Positions 9,153 through 16,878 of a DNA stretch of 20,656 bases are shown piece after piece. This stretch comes from Bacteroidales bacterium. Its GTDB lineage: Bacteria > Bacteroidota > Bacteroidia > Bacteroidales > UBA932. Position 1 is the stretch's first letter; each line of letters opens with the position of its first letter. The notes below the pieces were generated by a model. The model was not told where the DNA came from. It made no database searches and saw only the letters and a program-made list of their open reading frames with translations. A program made the position numbers and the translations under genes. The stretch lies in contig SFMU01000046.1 of assembly GCA_004552965.1 (NCBI GenBank), positions 1 to 20,656 on the forward strand. The letters run 5' to 3'.

Positions 9153-9291
9153 CCGGATAGTGAATAGCTCTGTCGGCAGTTGATTTCTTCCGCGACAATC
9201 TGGCTGTCAGCTTGAAACAGATATAGTGACTGACTGCCGAAAAAATGGTATATTTGCAAGTATGAATGTTGTCGGCAAAAATTGACGAAAG
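9153..9291 (+). promoter_or_regulatory. Intergenic gap with aroC promoter
   Basis: A TATATTTG box at 9249-9256 matches the Bacteroidetes -7 consensus TAnnTTTG and lies 35 nt before the aroC ATG. No clear -33 TTG is visible. Upstream, TCGGCAGT (9173-9180) and ACTGCCGA (9233-9240) form a perfect 8-bp inverted repeat with a wide (52 nt) loop, followed by an A-run rather than a T-run. It is therefore a poor terminator, and its role is unknown. Confidence 0.55.
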
Positions 9292-10272
9292 ATGGATAGT
9301 TTCGGAAACAGTTTCAGAGTCAGCATATTCGGAGAATCCCACGGGACCGGGATCGGAATAGTTGTAGACGGGGTCAAGGCTGGAATATGCCTGAGCGCCG
9401 AGGACTTGATGGCGGATATCCTCCGCCGTAAGAGCGGGGCCAAGGGTACTACCCCGAGAGTCGAAGCGGATGAGCCGGAGATTCTCAGCGGAGTGTTTGA
9501 AGGGCGGACCACCGGCAGTCCGATTGCCATCATATTCAGAAACGGCAACACCCGCTCGTCGGACTATGAGGCCCTCAAGGCTGTTCCGCGTCCGGGACAT
9601 GCCGACTATGTCGCCGGAGTGAAATGGAACGGTTTCAACGATCCGCGCGGTGGAGGGCATTTCTCAGGAAGAATCACCCTGCCGGTTGTGGCGGCGGGCA
9701 CCATCGCCAGGAAGATGACCGGAATGGACTTCAGGGCGGAACTGGTCGAGATAGGAGGAGAGACCGACAGGGAGAAGTGGAGCGGACTGCTTGACAGGAC
9801 TTCCAGGGAAGGGGACTCGATCGGAGGCATCGTAGAGTGCACCGTAAGCGGAGTTCCCGCCGGTTTGGGAGAACCGTTCTTCGATTCGGCCGAGTCTCTT
9901 CTTTCACATGCATTGTTCTCGATTCCTGGAGTACGCGGGGTCGAGTTCGGTGACGGATTTGCGGCCGCACGGATGAAGGGATCCGAGCACAATGATGCCC
10001 TGACCCTTGAGGACGGGACAGTCAGGACCGTCAAAAACGGCGCCGGCGGCATCAACGGTGGCATCACCAACGGTTCGGAAATCAAGTTCAGGGTGGCCTT
10101 CAAGCCGACAGCAAGCATCTGCAGGGAGCAGAGGACTTTGAATATCAGGACAGGGGAGACCGTCTCCCTCAATGTCCCAGGAAGGCACGATGTGTGCTTT
10201 GCCCTGAGGACGCCGGTCATCGTGGAAGCGATGGCGGCGATCGTCCTGGCCGACCTTGAGGCCCGTCGCTGA
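9292..10272 (+). CDS. aroC: Chorismate synthase
   Basis: Chorismate synthase converts 5-enolpyruvylshikimate-3-phosphate to chorismate, the last common step of aromatic amino acid biosynthesis, using reduced FMN. The N-terminal signature FGESHGTGIG is present, with the conserved His17. So are the RSSDYEALK and RPGHADY segments, the second with the other conserved His. The third region reads FNDPRGGGHFSGRITLPVVAAG instead of the RGGGRSSARET form seen in E. coli and many Bacteroides. The GHFSGR form is, to my knowledge, typical of Clostridia-type enzymes. At 326 residues the protein is a little short for the family (about 350-360). A promoter box lies upstream. The 68-nt gap to sufB contains no visible promoter, so aroC may lead the suf transcript. 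Confidence 0.93.
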   Translation: MDSFGNSFRVSIFGESHGTGIGIVVDGVKAGICLSAEDLMADILRRKSGAKGTTPRVEADEPEILSGVFEGRTTGSPIAIIFRNGNTRSSDYEALKAVPRPGHADYVAGVKWNGFNDPRGGGHFSGRITLPVVAAGTIARKMTGMDFRAELVEIGGETDREKWSGLLDRTSREGDSIGGIVECTVSGVPAGLGEPFFDSAESLLSHALFSIPGVRGVEFGDGFAAARMKGSEHNDALTLEDGTVRTVKNGAGGINGGITNGSEIKFRVAFKPTASICREQRTLNIRTGETVSLNVPGRHDVCFALRTPVIVEAMAAIVLADLEARR

Positions 10273-10340
10273 GAAGACGGTGCAAGACAGGGGCTGAGAA
10301 AAGTTGACGGCAGGAAGCCGCGCGCAAAGAATCTGAAGAA

Positions 10341-11795
10341 ATGGATCAAAGAGAAGAAGACAACATAATCCGGGAGATTACCCGGCAGGAGTACAAGGAT
10401 GGTTTCGTGACTGACGTCAGCCAGGAGTTCATTCCGAAAGGGCTGAATGAGGAAATCATCCGTACCATCTCACGCCTCAAGGAAGAGCCGGAGTGGCTGC
10501 TGGAGTTCCGTCTGGATGCATTCAGGCGCTGGGAGAAGATGGAGCAGCCGCGATGGGCCCATCTCGACCTGCCCGAAATCAACTACCAGGACATCATCTA
10601 CTATGCTGCTCCGAAGAAGAACTCCACGGAGCCGAAGGAGATCGATCCTAAACTTGAGGAGACCTTCGAGAAACTCGGAATCCCTGTCAGAGAGCGTCAG
10701 GCGCTGGCCGGGGGCCGAGGAGTGGCAGTGGACGCTGTGTTCGATTCCGTGTCCGTGGCCACAACATTCCGGGCCTCTCTTGCCGAAAAGGGCATCATCT
10801 TCTGCAGTTTTTCAGAGGCGGTGAAGGAACATCCGGACCTTGTCCGAAAGTACCTTGCTTCGGTCGTTCCGGCCGGAGACAACTATTTTGCGGCCCTGAA
10901 CAGCGCAGTCTTCTCCGACGGGAGCTTCTGCTATATTCCCAAAGGCGTAAAATGCCCTATGGACCTTTCCAGCTACTTCAGGATCAATGCCGCAGGCACG
11001 GGACAGTTCGAAAGGACTCTGATCATCGCCGACGAGGGGAGTTCCCTGAGCTACATGGAAGGCTGCACCGCCCCGATGCGCGACGAGAACCAGCTCCATG
11101 CCGCAGTCGTGGAAATAATAGTCGAGAAGGATGCCGACGTCAGATATTCAACGGTGCAGAACTGGTACCCCGGAGACGCGGACGGCAAGGGAGGCATCCT
11201 CAACCTTGTGACCAAGCGGGGAATATGCCGGGGCAGCGGAGCGCATCTGAGCTGGACCCAGGTCGAGACAGGTTCGGCGATCACATGGAAATACCCCTCC
11301 ACCATCCTCAAGGGAGACTTCTCCTCATCGGAATTCTATTCGGTGGCAGTGACGAACAACTACCAGCAGGCGGACACCGGTACAAAGATGATTCATCTGG
11401 GGCGCGGAACCACCAGCCGGATTGTCAGCAAGGGCATCTCGGCCGGACACAGCCAGAACAGCTACCGGGGACTGGTCAGGATGAATCCAGGGGCGGAAGG
11501 TGCCAGGAACCATTCGCAGTGCGACAGCCTTCTCATCGGCTCCCTCTGCGGCGCCCATACCTTCCCTGAGATTCAGAGCCTCAATCCGACCGCCACGGTC
11601 GAACACGAAGCGACAACCTCCAAGATCAGTGACGAACAGCTCTTCTACTGCAACCAGAGAGGCCTTGGCCCCGAAGATGCCGTCGGGCTGATAGTCAACG
11701 GCTATGCCCATGAAGTCCTCGCAAGGCTTCCGATGGAATTTGCGGTTGAGGCCACAAAACTTCTCCAGGTCTCACTTGAGGGATCGATAGGCTAG
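10341..11795 (+). CDS. sufB: Fe-S cluster assembly scaffold SufB
   Basis: SufB (484 residues) is the scaffold of the cytoplasmic SufBC2D complex on which Fe-S clusters are assembled. The full-length sequence shows the N-terminal helical region (FVTDVSQEFIPKGLNEEIIR), the SFCYIPKGVKCPMDLSSYFR segment and the right-handed beta-helix core. The C-terminal core includes NHSQCDSLLIG, whose Cys394 corresponds to the essential E. coli Cys405, and VEHEATTSKISDEQLFYC with the conserved Glu near residue 421. The protein looks complete and functional. Unusually, the next gene is a pnuC-type transporter rather than sufC. No sufS or sufE is within the window. Confidence 0.97.
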   Translation: MDQREEDNIIREITRQEYKDGFVTDVSQEFIPKGLNEEIIRTISRLKEEPEWLLEFRLDAFRRWEKMEQPRWAHLDLPEINYQDIIYYAAPKKNSTEPKEIDPKLEETFEKLGIPVRERQALAGGRGVAVDAVFDSVSVATTFRASLAEKGIIFCSFSEAVKEHPDLVRKYLASVVPAGDNYFAALNSAVFSDGSFCYIPKGVKCPMDLSSYFRINAAGTGQFERTLIIADEGSSLSYMEGCTAPMRDENQLHAAVVEIIVEKDADVRYSTVQNWYPGDADGKGGILNLVTKRGICRGSGAHLSWTQVETGSAITWKYPSTILKGDFSSSEFYSVAVTNNYQQADTGTKMIHLGRGTTSRIVSKGISAGHSQNSYRGLVRMNPGAEGARNHSQCDSLLIGSLCGAHTFPEIQSLNPTATVEHEATTSKISDEQLFYCNQRGLGPEDAVGLIVNGYAHEVLARLPMEFAVEATKLLQVSLEGSIG

Positions 11796-11820
11796 AATGA
11801 ATATGTCACGAAAGGACTGA

Positions 11821-12459
11821 ATGAACATGGATTGGATTAACTATACTCTGTTTACATTTGCGGGAGACCGTCCGGTACTTCTGATCGACCTGGTCACTTC
11901 GGTACTCGGCCTTACCTGCGTTTTCCTCGCGGGCCGCAACAACAAATACAATTTCTGGGTGGGCTACCTCTACACGGTCGCTCTTTTCCTGATGTTCTGG
12001 AACAAGAACCTCTATGCGAGCCTCCTCCTGCAGCCCATCTCTCTGGGAATCAACATCCTCGGGCATTACCGGTGGACTCATCCGAAAAAAGAGGAAGAGA
12101 GCAGCCAGGATGCCTCCTCCCTGAAAGTCTCGATGCTTTCCTGGACTGAGAGGGCCTTTGCGATAGCGATGGTCTTCCTGATTGCCGGAGTCTGGGGATG
12201 GATCCTTGACACCCTCTTTCCGGGCGATCCCCACCCTTACCTCGATTCCTGTGTGACCGTGCTGATTCTGGTTGCCCAGTTCCTCAGCGCCCAGAAGAAA
12301 TGGGACTGCTGGATTGCCTGGCTGCTGGTCAACATCACACAGCTCATACTCCACATCAGCGTCGGTCATGTGTTCATGCCGATTGTCTGCACTCTCTATC
12401 TCATCAATGGCATCTCGGCCCTGGTAGGCTGGATGAAACTTTACAGAAAGAAAGCTTGA
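11821..12459 (+). CDS. pnuC: PnuC-family vitamin/nucleoside transporter
   Basis: This 212-residue integral membrane protein belongs to the PnuC family, facilitators for nicotinamide riboside or related vitamins (thiamine in PnuT, riboflavin in RibM). About seven hydrophobic segments are visible. Conserved family features include the NKYNFWVGYLYTVALFLMFW segment near the N-terminal third and the SAQKKWDCWIAWLLVNI stretch with its paired Trp. The substrate is not determinable from the sequence. It lies 25 nt after sufB and 1 nt before sufC, so it is inside the suf transcription unit, which is not its usual place. An AAGGA at 11812-11816 precedes two possible ATGs (11821 and 11827); either could be the start. 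Trapping of the substrate normally needs a cytoplasmic kinase, and none is encoded here. Confidence 0.88.
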   Translation: MNMDWINYTLFTFAGDRPVLLIDLVTSVLGLTCVFLAGRNNKYNFWVGYLYTVALFLMFWNKNLYASLLLQPISLGINILGHYRWTHPKKEEESSQDASSLKVSMLSWTERAFAIAMVFLIAGVWGWILDTLFPGDPHPYLDSCVTVLILVAQFLSAQKKWDCWIAWLLVNITQLILHISVGHVFMPIVCTLYLINGISALVGWMKLYRKKA

Positions 12460-12460
12460 A

Positions 12461-13207
12461 ATGAACGATATCCTTCTCGAAATCAAAGACCTTCACGCCA
12501 AAGCAGGTGAAAAGGAAATACTCCGGGGCATCAATCTGACAATCCGCAAAGGCGAAATCCACGCGGTGATGGGGCCGAACGGAGCAGGCAAGAGCACCCT
12601 GTCGGCAGTCCTGACCGGAAAGCCTAGCTATGAGGTCACTTCCGGTTCCGTTACATTCATGGGGCGGGATCTGCTCGAAATGAAACCCGAAGAAAGAGCA
12701 TGGGCCGGCTTGTTCCTGTCCTTCCAGTATCCGGTGGAAATCCCCGGCGTGTCCATCACGAACTTCATGAAGACCGCAATCAATTCCAGGCGCAAGGCGC
12801 AGGGACTCGAGCCGATGAAAGCCGGTGATTTCCTCAAGCTGATGAAGGAGAAGATGGCTCTGGTGCAGATGAAGCCTGAGTTCGCCAGGCGGGAGGTCAA
12901 TGTCGGCTTCTCGGGAGGAGAGAAAAAACGCAACGAGATATTCCAGATGGCCATGCTCGACCCGAGTCTTGCCATTCTTGACGAGACGGACAGCGGACTG
13001 GACGTGGACGCGCTCCGGATAGTCGCGGACGGAGTCAACTCACTCCACACACCTGAAAAATCAGCCATCGTCATCACTCATTACCAGAAGCTCCTTGAAT
13101 ATGTCAGGCCTGACATCGTCCATGTCCTGAAGGAGGGACGTATCGTCAGGACCGGAGGCAGGGAGATTGTCGAGATGATAGAAAAGGACGGTTTCGAACA
13201 ATTCTGA
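12461..13207 (+). CDS. sufC: Fe-S cluster assembly ATPase SufC
   Basis: SufC (248 residues) is the ABC-type ATPase of the SufBC2D scaffold. All motifs are present: Walker A GPNGAGKST (residues 38-46), Q-loop in LSFQYPVEIPG (around 87-96), ABC signature SGGEKKR (151-157), Walker B with LAILDETDSGLD (170-181) and H-loop His207. The SGGEKKRNE form and FQYP Q-loop are characteristic of SufC rather than of transport ATPases. The start is 1 nt after the pnuC stop, giving tight translational coupling. The downstream phosphoesterase starts after only 17 nt. Confidence 0.97.
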   Translation: MNDILLEIKDLHAKAGEKEILRGINLTIRKGEIHAVMGPNGAGKSTLSAVLTGKPSYEVTSGSVTFMGRDLLEMKPEERAWAGLFLSFQYPVEIPGVSITNFMKTAINSRRKAQGLEPMKAGDFLKLMKEKMALVQMKPEFARREVNVGFSGGEKKRNEIFQMAMLDPSLAILDETDSGLDVDALRIVADGVNSLHTPEKSAIVITHYQKLLEYVRPDIVHVLKEGRIVRTGGREIVEMIEKDGFEQF

Positions 13208-13224
13208 CAAACAGATACAAGACA

Positions 13225-14082
13225 ATGAAACGCATAAGCTACCTCATCATCTGTGCAGCAGCCCTCCTGCTGGCTGCCTCTTGCGCACCTAAATCAGAGT
13301 CATTCCGCTTCATCCAGATCTCAGACCCGCAGATCGGTTTCAATCCCGGCGATGAAAAGGCAACCATCGACTGGTTCTCCCGTACCATCGACAGGATTGA
13401 AGAGCTTGCGCCGGATTTCGTGATCTGTACCGGAGACATGACCCACAACATGTTTGACAACAATTGGCAGATTGCAGCCTTCGACTCGCTTTTGGCAAGG
13501 ATGCCGGAATCCATCCCGGTCTATTTCACGCCGGGCAACCACGACTACAGGACAAAGGAATGGCCTGGCAGCCGTGATTTCTATGCAGAGCACTACGGAG
13601 AAAGCACTTTCTGCTTCATGCACAAAGGTTCCCTGTTCATCGGCTTCGACTCCAACCTTGTCAAGGAGGGGCTTGTGGACCAGGAAGCTGAGCAGTTCGC
13701 GTGGCTTCAGACACAGCTCAGGGAACTCGGGCCGGGAGCCGACCACATATTCGTTTTCCATCATTGCCCTGTTGTGTCGACATCTGTTGACGAAGAGGAC
13801 ACCTATTCCAACTTCCCTGAGCCTTACCGCTCCAAGTATCTGAAACTTTTTGCCGACAATGGAGTCACCGCTGTCTTTACCGGGCATTGCCACAGGACCG
13901 CAGAACTTGAAGTCGACGGAGTCAGCCTGGTCAACTGCGGAGCCAGCGGCATTCCTCTCGGTGAGAACAATGCGGACGGCACGCCGAACACACATTGTCT
14001 GAATGTGGTCGACGTCACCCCTTCCGAAGCCACCTGGAACATCATTCCGGTTGACGGAGGACAGGAAGAGAGCAACGAATGA
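13225..14082 (+). CDS. CPPED1-like calcineurin-fold phosphoesterase, lipoprotein
   Basis: This 285-residue metallophosphoesterase carries a lipoprotein signal peptide with lipobox LAASC (Cys20), so it is predicted to act in the envelope, anchored to a membrane. The calcineurin-like metal-binding motifs occur in order: SDPQ (Asp34, with Gln36 in place of the usual His of DxH), TGDMTHN (Asp71), TPGNHDY (Asn105, His106), FHHCPV, and TGHCHR near the C-terminus. The DPQ variant and overall layout resemble the CPPED1/CSTP1 group. Substrate is unknown; proteins, nucleotides or phospholipids are all possible. It lies 17 nt after sufC and 7 nt before sufD, within an Fe-S assembly operon whose other products are cytoplasmic (apart from PnuC). 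This position is unusual, and no functional link is obvious. Confidence 0.85.
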   Translation: MKRISYLIICAAALLLAASCAPKSESFRFIQISDPQIGFNPGDEKATIDWFSRTIDRIEELAPDFVICTGDMTHNMFDNNWQIAAFDSLLARMPESIPVYFTPGNHDYRTKEWPGSRDFYAEHYGESTFCFMHKGSLFIGFDSNLVKEGLVDQEAEQFAWLQTQLRELGPGADHIFVFHHCPVVSTSVDEEDTYSNFPEPYRSKYLKLFADNGVTAVFTGHCHRTAELEVDGVSLVNCGASGIPLGENNADGTPNTHCLNVVDVTPSEATWNIIPVDGGQEESNE

Positions 14083-14089
14083 TTCTACG

Positions 14090-14815
14090 ATGGACAGAAA
14101 CAAGACAGACCACGGTAATTATGTACCCGCTCCACTCTGTGGCGGCGAGATGATTGAGGCAGGACAGTCTGTCAGGAGGCTCTGCGTGCTCGGGGGCAAC
14201 GGGGGAGGAATCCCTCCGAGGTGCTACACGGCCGAGGCGGGATCGAAGCTTGAACTGACAGTCATTGTCCTTCCGGGTGTTTCCGCCAGCATTCCGCTGA
14301 CCGTGGACCTGGTCGGAGAAGGTGCTGAAATCAATCTTAACGGAATATTCCTCAGCAACGGAGAGGACAAGGTCGATTTCGACATCACCATGAACCACAG
14401 GGTCGGGGGATGCCGGTCGTCACAGCTGTTCGATGGCGTAGCGGCCGGAAATGCCCGCTGCTCTTTCGCCGGAAAAATCGTGGTCGCTCCCGATGCCCGG
14501 AAGACCGAGGCCTTCCAGACGAGCCGCAACATCGTTCTGGGCGATTCGGCCAGGATCGAGACGAAGCCCAGGCTGGAAATCTATGCCGACGACGTGCAGT
14601 GTTCGCACGGAGCCACAGTGGGCAGACTCAACGAGGAAGAACAGTACTACATGCGTACGAGAGGCATTCCGGAAGAGGAAGCAAGGATCCTGCAGATGAT
14701 TTCCTTCGTCGCTCCGGTGCTTGCCGCTTTGCCTGAATATGACGAGACAGGACGGCCATGCCGCGAGCAGGTCACTGCCACCGTTGAAGCTGCCGTCAGA
14801 GCAATGGCCAAATGA
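14090..14815 (+). CDS. sufD: Short SufD-like Fe-S assembly scaffold protein
   Basis: SufD pairs with SufB and SufC in the Fe-S scaffold complex. The ATG at 14090 lies 7 nt after the phosphoesterase stop and gives 241 residues. The frame is also open upstream, but that part overlaps the phosphoesterase gene and does not resemble SufD. The conserved C-terminal core is clear: DARKTEAFQTSRNIVLGDSA, then ETKPRLEIYADDVQCSHGATVG with His173 matching the functionally important His of E. coli SufD, then EEEARILQMISF. Characterised SufD proteins are about 420-450 residues, so the N-terminal half is missing and only the beta-helix core and C-terminal helices remain. It may be a compact functional form or a natural truncation. 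The intact frame and key residues favour function. Confidence 0.9.
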   Translation: MDRNKTDHGNYVPAPLCGGEMIEAGQSVRRLCVLGGNGGGIPPRCYTAEAGSKLELTVIVLPGVSASIPLTVDLVGEGAEINLNGIFLSNGEDKVDFDITMNHRVGGCRSSQLFDGVAAGNARCSFAGKIVVAPDARKTEAFQTSRNIVLGDSARIETKPRLEIYADDVQCSHGATVGRLNEEEQYYMRTRGIPEEEARILQMISFVAPVLAALPEYDETGRPCREQVTATVEAAVRAMAK

Positions 14816-14829
14816 AGAACTGATTGCAG

Positions 14830-15571
14830 ATGACACTTCAGACCAATGTCAAAGTCAACCTCGGACTCAACGTCCTGCGCAAGCGCGAGGACGGTTTCCA
14901 CGACATCGAGACCCTTTTTCTGCCTTGCCATGAATATTCCGACGTCCTCGAGGTAATCATGGGTGATGACTACAGCCGCACCTCGGCATCGCTCTTCGCA
15001 AGGTATGGCGAAGATCAGGTGGCACAGGCGGTGGACGGGAAACTGATGATCACCATCGCCCGGAAAGAGGGCGTGGACTGGGCTGCGGAAAAGGATTTGT
15101 GCGCAAGGGCATATTCATTGCTGGACAAGGACTTCGACCTGCCGCCAGTACCTTTCGCTTTCCGATGAGACTCTTGCCCGCTATGCGTCCCGTCTGGGCA
15201 GTGACTGCGCATTCTTTATCTTCAACACTCCGATGCTGGGTTCCGGCAGGGGAGAGGTTCTGGAGAGCGTGGATTTTGATCTTGAGAGGCTCGGACTCCA
15301 GATGAAGGTCCTGGTTCCGGAAGGGATTTCCGTCAGCACTGCGCAGGCCTACCGCGGGATTGTCCCGAAAGAGCCGGAAATGCGGATCAGGGACATCCTC
15401 GCCTTGCCGCCGGAAAGATGGAAGGGCTTGCTGGTCAATGATTTCGAGCAGACTGTCTTCTCCGAACACAAAGAACTGGCCGCAATCAGGCAGAGCCTCT
15501 ACGACAGCGGTGCCGTCTATGCCGCAATGTCCGGTTCCGGTTCCGCCCTCTTCGGACTTTACCGTTATTGA
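14830..15571 (+). pseudogene. ispE: ispE broken by an internal deletion and frameshift
   Basis: IspE (4-diphosphocytidyl-2-C-methylerythritol kinase) phosphorylates the MEP-pathway intermediate for isoprenoid synthesis. The 5' part (14830-15168) encodes TNVKVNLGLNVLRKREDGFH, with the conserved Lys, and runs to DKDFDLPPV, then stops at 15166-15168. The 3' part, in another frame from about 15152 to 15571, encodes LSDETLARYASRLGSDCAFF and then KGLLVNDFEQTVF and AAMSGSGSALFGL, the normal IspE C-terminus. Between them the whole GHMP glycine-rich ATP loop (PxGAGLGGGSSDAA in the family) is absent, a loss of roughly 30 codons by comparison with family proteins. As written, no functional kinase can be made. 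Because the MEP pathway is normally essential in these bacteria, either another copy exists or the assembly lost bases here. It starts 14 nt after sufD, the likely end of the operon. Confidence 0.88.
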
Positions 15572-15606
15572 TGACGGGCCGCCACGCAAAGCCAATCGGT
15601 GCTGTT

Positions 15607-16635
15607 TCATTTCAGCCAGGCTGGGATATCAACAAAACAGAACCTGTATTGTCCGCTTTCTGTCAACACACAAAGGCAAAGGCGGCCTGTCACCTGGTCC
15701 CACGCCAGACTACGGACAGGAAGTGCAGAATGCAGGCATGCCAGATACTTCCCATTCCAATCGAAGATGCAGACATGATTGCCGGAAGGGGCAAGACCTG
15801 GATGTTCAATGTAGTGCTTCAGTTCCTTACCGTCATAAAGGGCAAAAAGATAGTCCCCAGAAGAAGACAAGGAGACAAAACTGACCTTGGAATCCGGTCG
15901 CATGGTCGCAAAATGGCCCTCGTTCTCATCAAAAGGCATTTCCTCAAGAAGGACGGAGCAGACAGTTTCACCTTTGACGAAATCGACAATCTCGTAGCAG
16001 CCGGCATAGTAGGAATATGATGCCATCCTGCCGAGTGTTCCATTCACCTGCAAATGGCCCTGCATTAGCCCGCTACCCACTTCGGTGTTCAATCCGTATT
16101 GTGAATAATCGCCAAAATCGGAAAGTACGGTCCCGTCCATCTTCCTGGTCCGGTAACGCGCATCACCGCCTGACAGTACTCCAACCAGGGTATCTCCAAG
16201 AGCGCAAGCCGTAGTGTATTCATCAATCGGCACAGACTGGACGGGAACGAGTCCACCTTCCCCGACACTGTACACACTCATTCTTTTTTTGAAGTTGTCC
16301 ATGACGGCGAAAGAACTGTCACCGGTCGCAAGAAATTGATTGACATTCAGGACTTCATTTTCCTGTCTTCCCCTTCGGACGTTGGTGAGCGTACTGCCAG
16401 TTTTCCTGTCAACCAGGATGAAAGGCGTCTCTCCGGACTGCTCGGACCATCCGAAATAACTGCCAGAAAGCGCAATTATCTCAGGATTTGCTATCAATGA
16501 GTCCGGAATATCCACCCAGGATACTCCCTGTTCATAATCAATCTCGGAGACATCGACTCCTGAATCAAGCCAAGACCCGTTGCGGCAGCCGGTCAGAGCC
16601 AGCAGTACCGCCAAGAAAAGTGCGGCCTTTTTCAT
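15607..16635 (-). CDS. Six-bladed beta-propeller lipoprotein (NVEALA-associated type)
   Basis: This 342-residue protein begins with a lipoprotein signal peptide and lipobox LTGC (Cys17). The rest is beta-rich, with repeated blade-like segments (SYFGWSEQSGETPFILVDRKTG, SSFAVMDNFKKRMSVYSV, SSSGDYLFALYDGKE, NHVCIFDWNGKYLACLHS). It resembles the TolB-like six-bladed propeller family that Bacteroidales encode next to NVEALA peptides. It is related in plan to the plus-strand protein at 19460-20524, for example in the shared FDW-x-G-x blade near the C-terminus. Function of the family is unknown; a surface or periplasmic role with the peptide is inferred. A damaged NVEALA gene lies 3 nt upstream. The gene converges on ispE with 35 nt between stops and no obvious terminator. 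Confidence 0.82.
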   Translation of the reverse strand: MKKAALFLAVLLALTGCRNGSWLDSGVDVSEIDYEQGVSWVDIPDSLIANPEIIALSGSYFGWSEQSGETPFILVDRKTGSTLTNVRRGRQENEVLNVNQFLATGDSSFAVMDNFKKRMSVYSVGEGGLVPVQSVPIDEYTTACALGDTLVGVLSGGDARYRTRKMDGTVLSDFGDYSQYGLNTEVGSGLMQGHLQVNGTLGRMASYSYYAGCYEIVDFVKGETVCSVLLEEMPFDENEGHFATMRPDSKVSFVSLSSSGDYLFALYDGKELKHYIEHPGLAPSGNHVCIFDWNGKYLACLHSALPVRSLAWDQVTGRLCLCVLTESGQYRFCFVDIPAWLK

Positions 16636-16638
16636 ACA

Positions 16639-16777
16639 TTACAAAGTTACATGAACGGCAGGGGCCTTACTCTCAGTTCCGTCTGGAAGAGTACATGTAC
16701 CCCAGATACCAAGACATGTGGTTACCCCCACATCTCCTTCTGAATCAGAAAACAGATACTACGAGAGTTCTTTTCAT
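16639..16777 (-). pseudogene. Damaged NVEALA-type peptide gene
   Basis: On the minus strand an ATG at 16777 starts MKRTLVVSVF, a typical beginning of an NVEALA peptide signal sequence, and stops at once (TGA). In another frame, open from about 16757, the sequence reads LFSDSEGDVGVTTCLGIWG, then TCTLPDGTESKAPAVHVTL and a TAA at 16641-16639. That C-terminal half, with a SDSEG stretch where (NVEAL)xDSEG is expected and two Cys separated by a Gly/Trp-rich turn, fits the mature part of NVEALA proteins. The expected 25 or so residues covering the rest of the signal region and the NVEA motif are missing at the junction. The stop lies 3 nt before the propeller lipoprotein ATG, mirroring the intact pair at 19206-20524. 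Family assignment relies on motif and context. Confidence 0.55.
16642..16649 (-). promoter_or_regulatory. Possible promoter box just before the propeller lipoprotein
   Basis: TAACTTTG on the minus strand (16649 to 16642) matches TAnnTTTG and ends only 6 nt before the ATG at 16635. If used, the transcript would be nearly leaderless. No -33 TTG lies at the right distance, and the box is within the last codons of the NVEALA relic, so it may be a chance match. Confidence 0.25.
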
Positions 16778-16814
16778 TGTTGTTTTTCATAAGTACTTGA
16801 TTTGTTTTGATGAC

Positions 16815-16831
16815 TCCCTTCCAAGAAGGGA
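16815..16831. other. 7-bp hairpin in the leader of the NVEALA relic
   Basis: TCCCTTC (16815-16821) and GAAGGGA (16825-16831) form a perfect 7-bp stem with a 3-nt loop. On the minus strand it lies between the predicted promoter (16904-16879) and the relic ATG (16777), so it would be in the mRNA leader. No T-run follows on either strand, and its function is unknown. Confidence 0.4.
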
Positions 16832-16878
16832 ATTGTTATTAATAGCTCAAATATGGATGTTAATTTCCAATATCCAAT

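Noticed and set aside
9173..9240. Inverted repeat after the efflux operon as an intrinsic terminator
   Set aside because: The arms match perfectly but the loop is about 52 nt and an A-run, not a T-run, follows on the plus strand.
13321..14103. 260-codon minus-strand frame opposite the phosphoesterase gene
   Set aside because: It is fully antisense to a protein with all calcineurin-fold motifs and has no recognisable motif itself.
15568..16020. 150-codon plus-strand frame after ispE
   Set aside because: It is antisense to the propeller lipoprotein, which has a clear signal peptide and lipobox, and it shows no family features.
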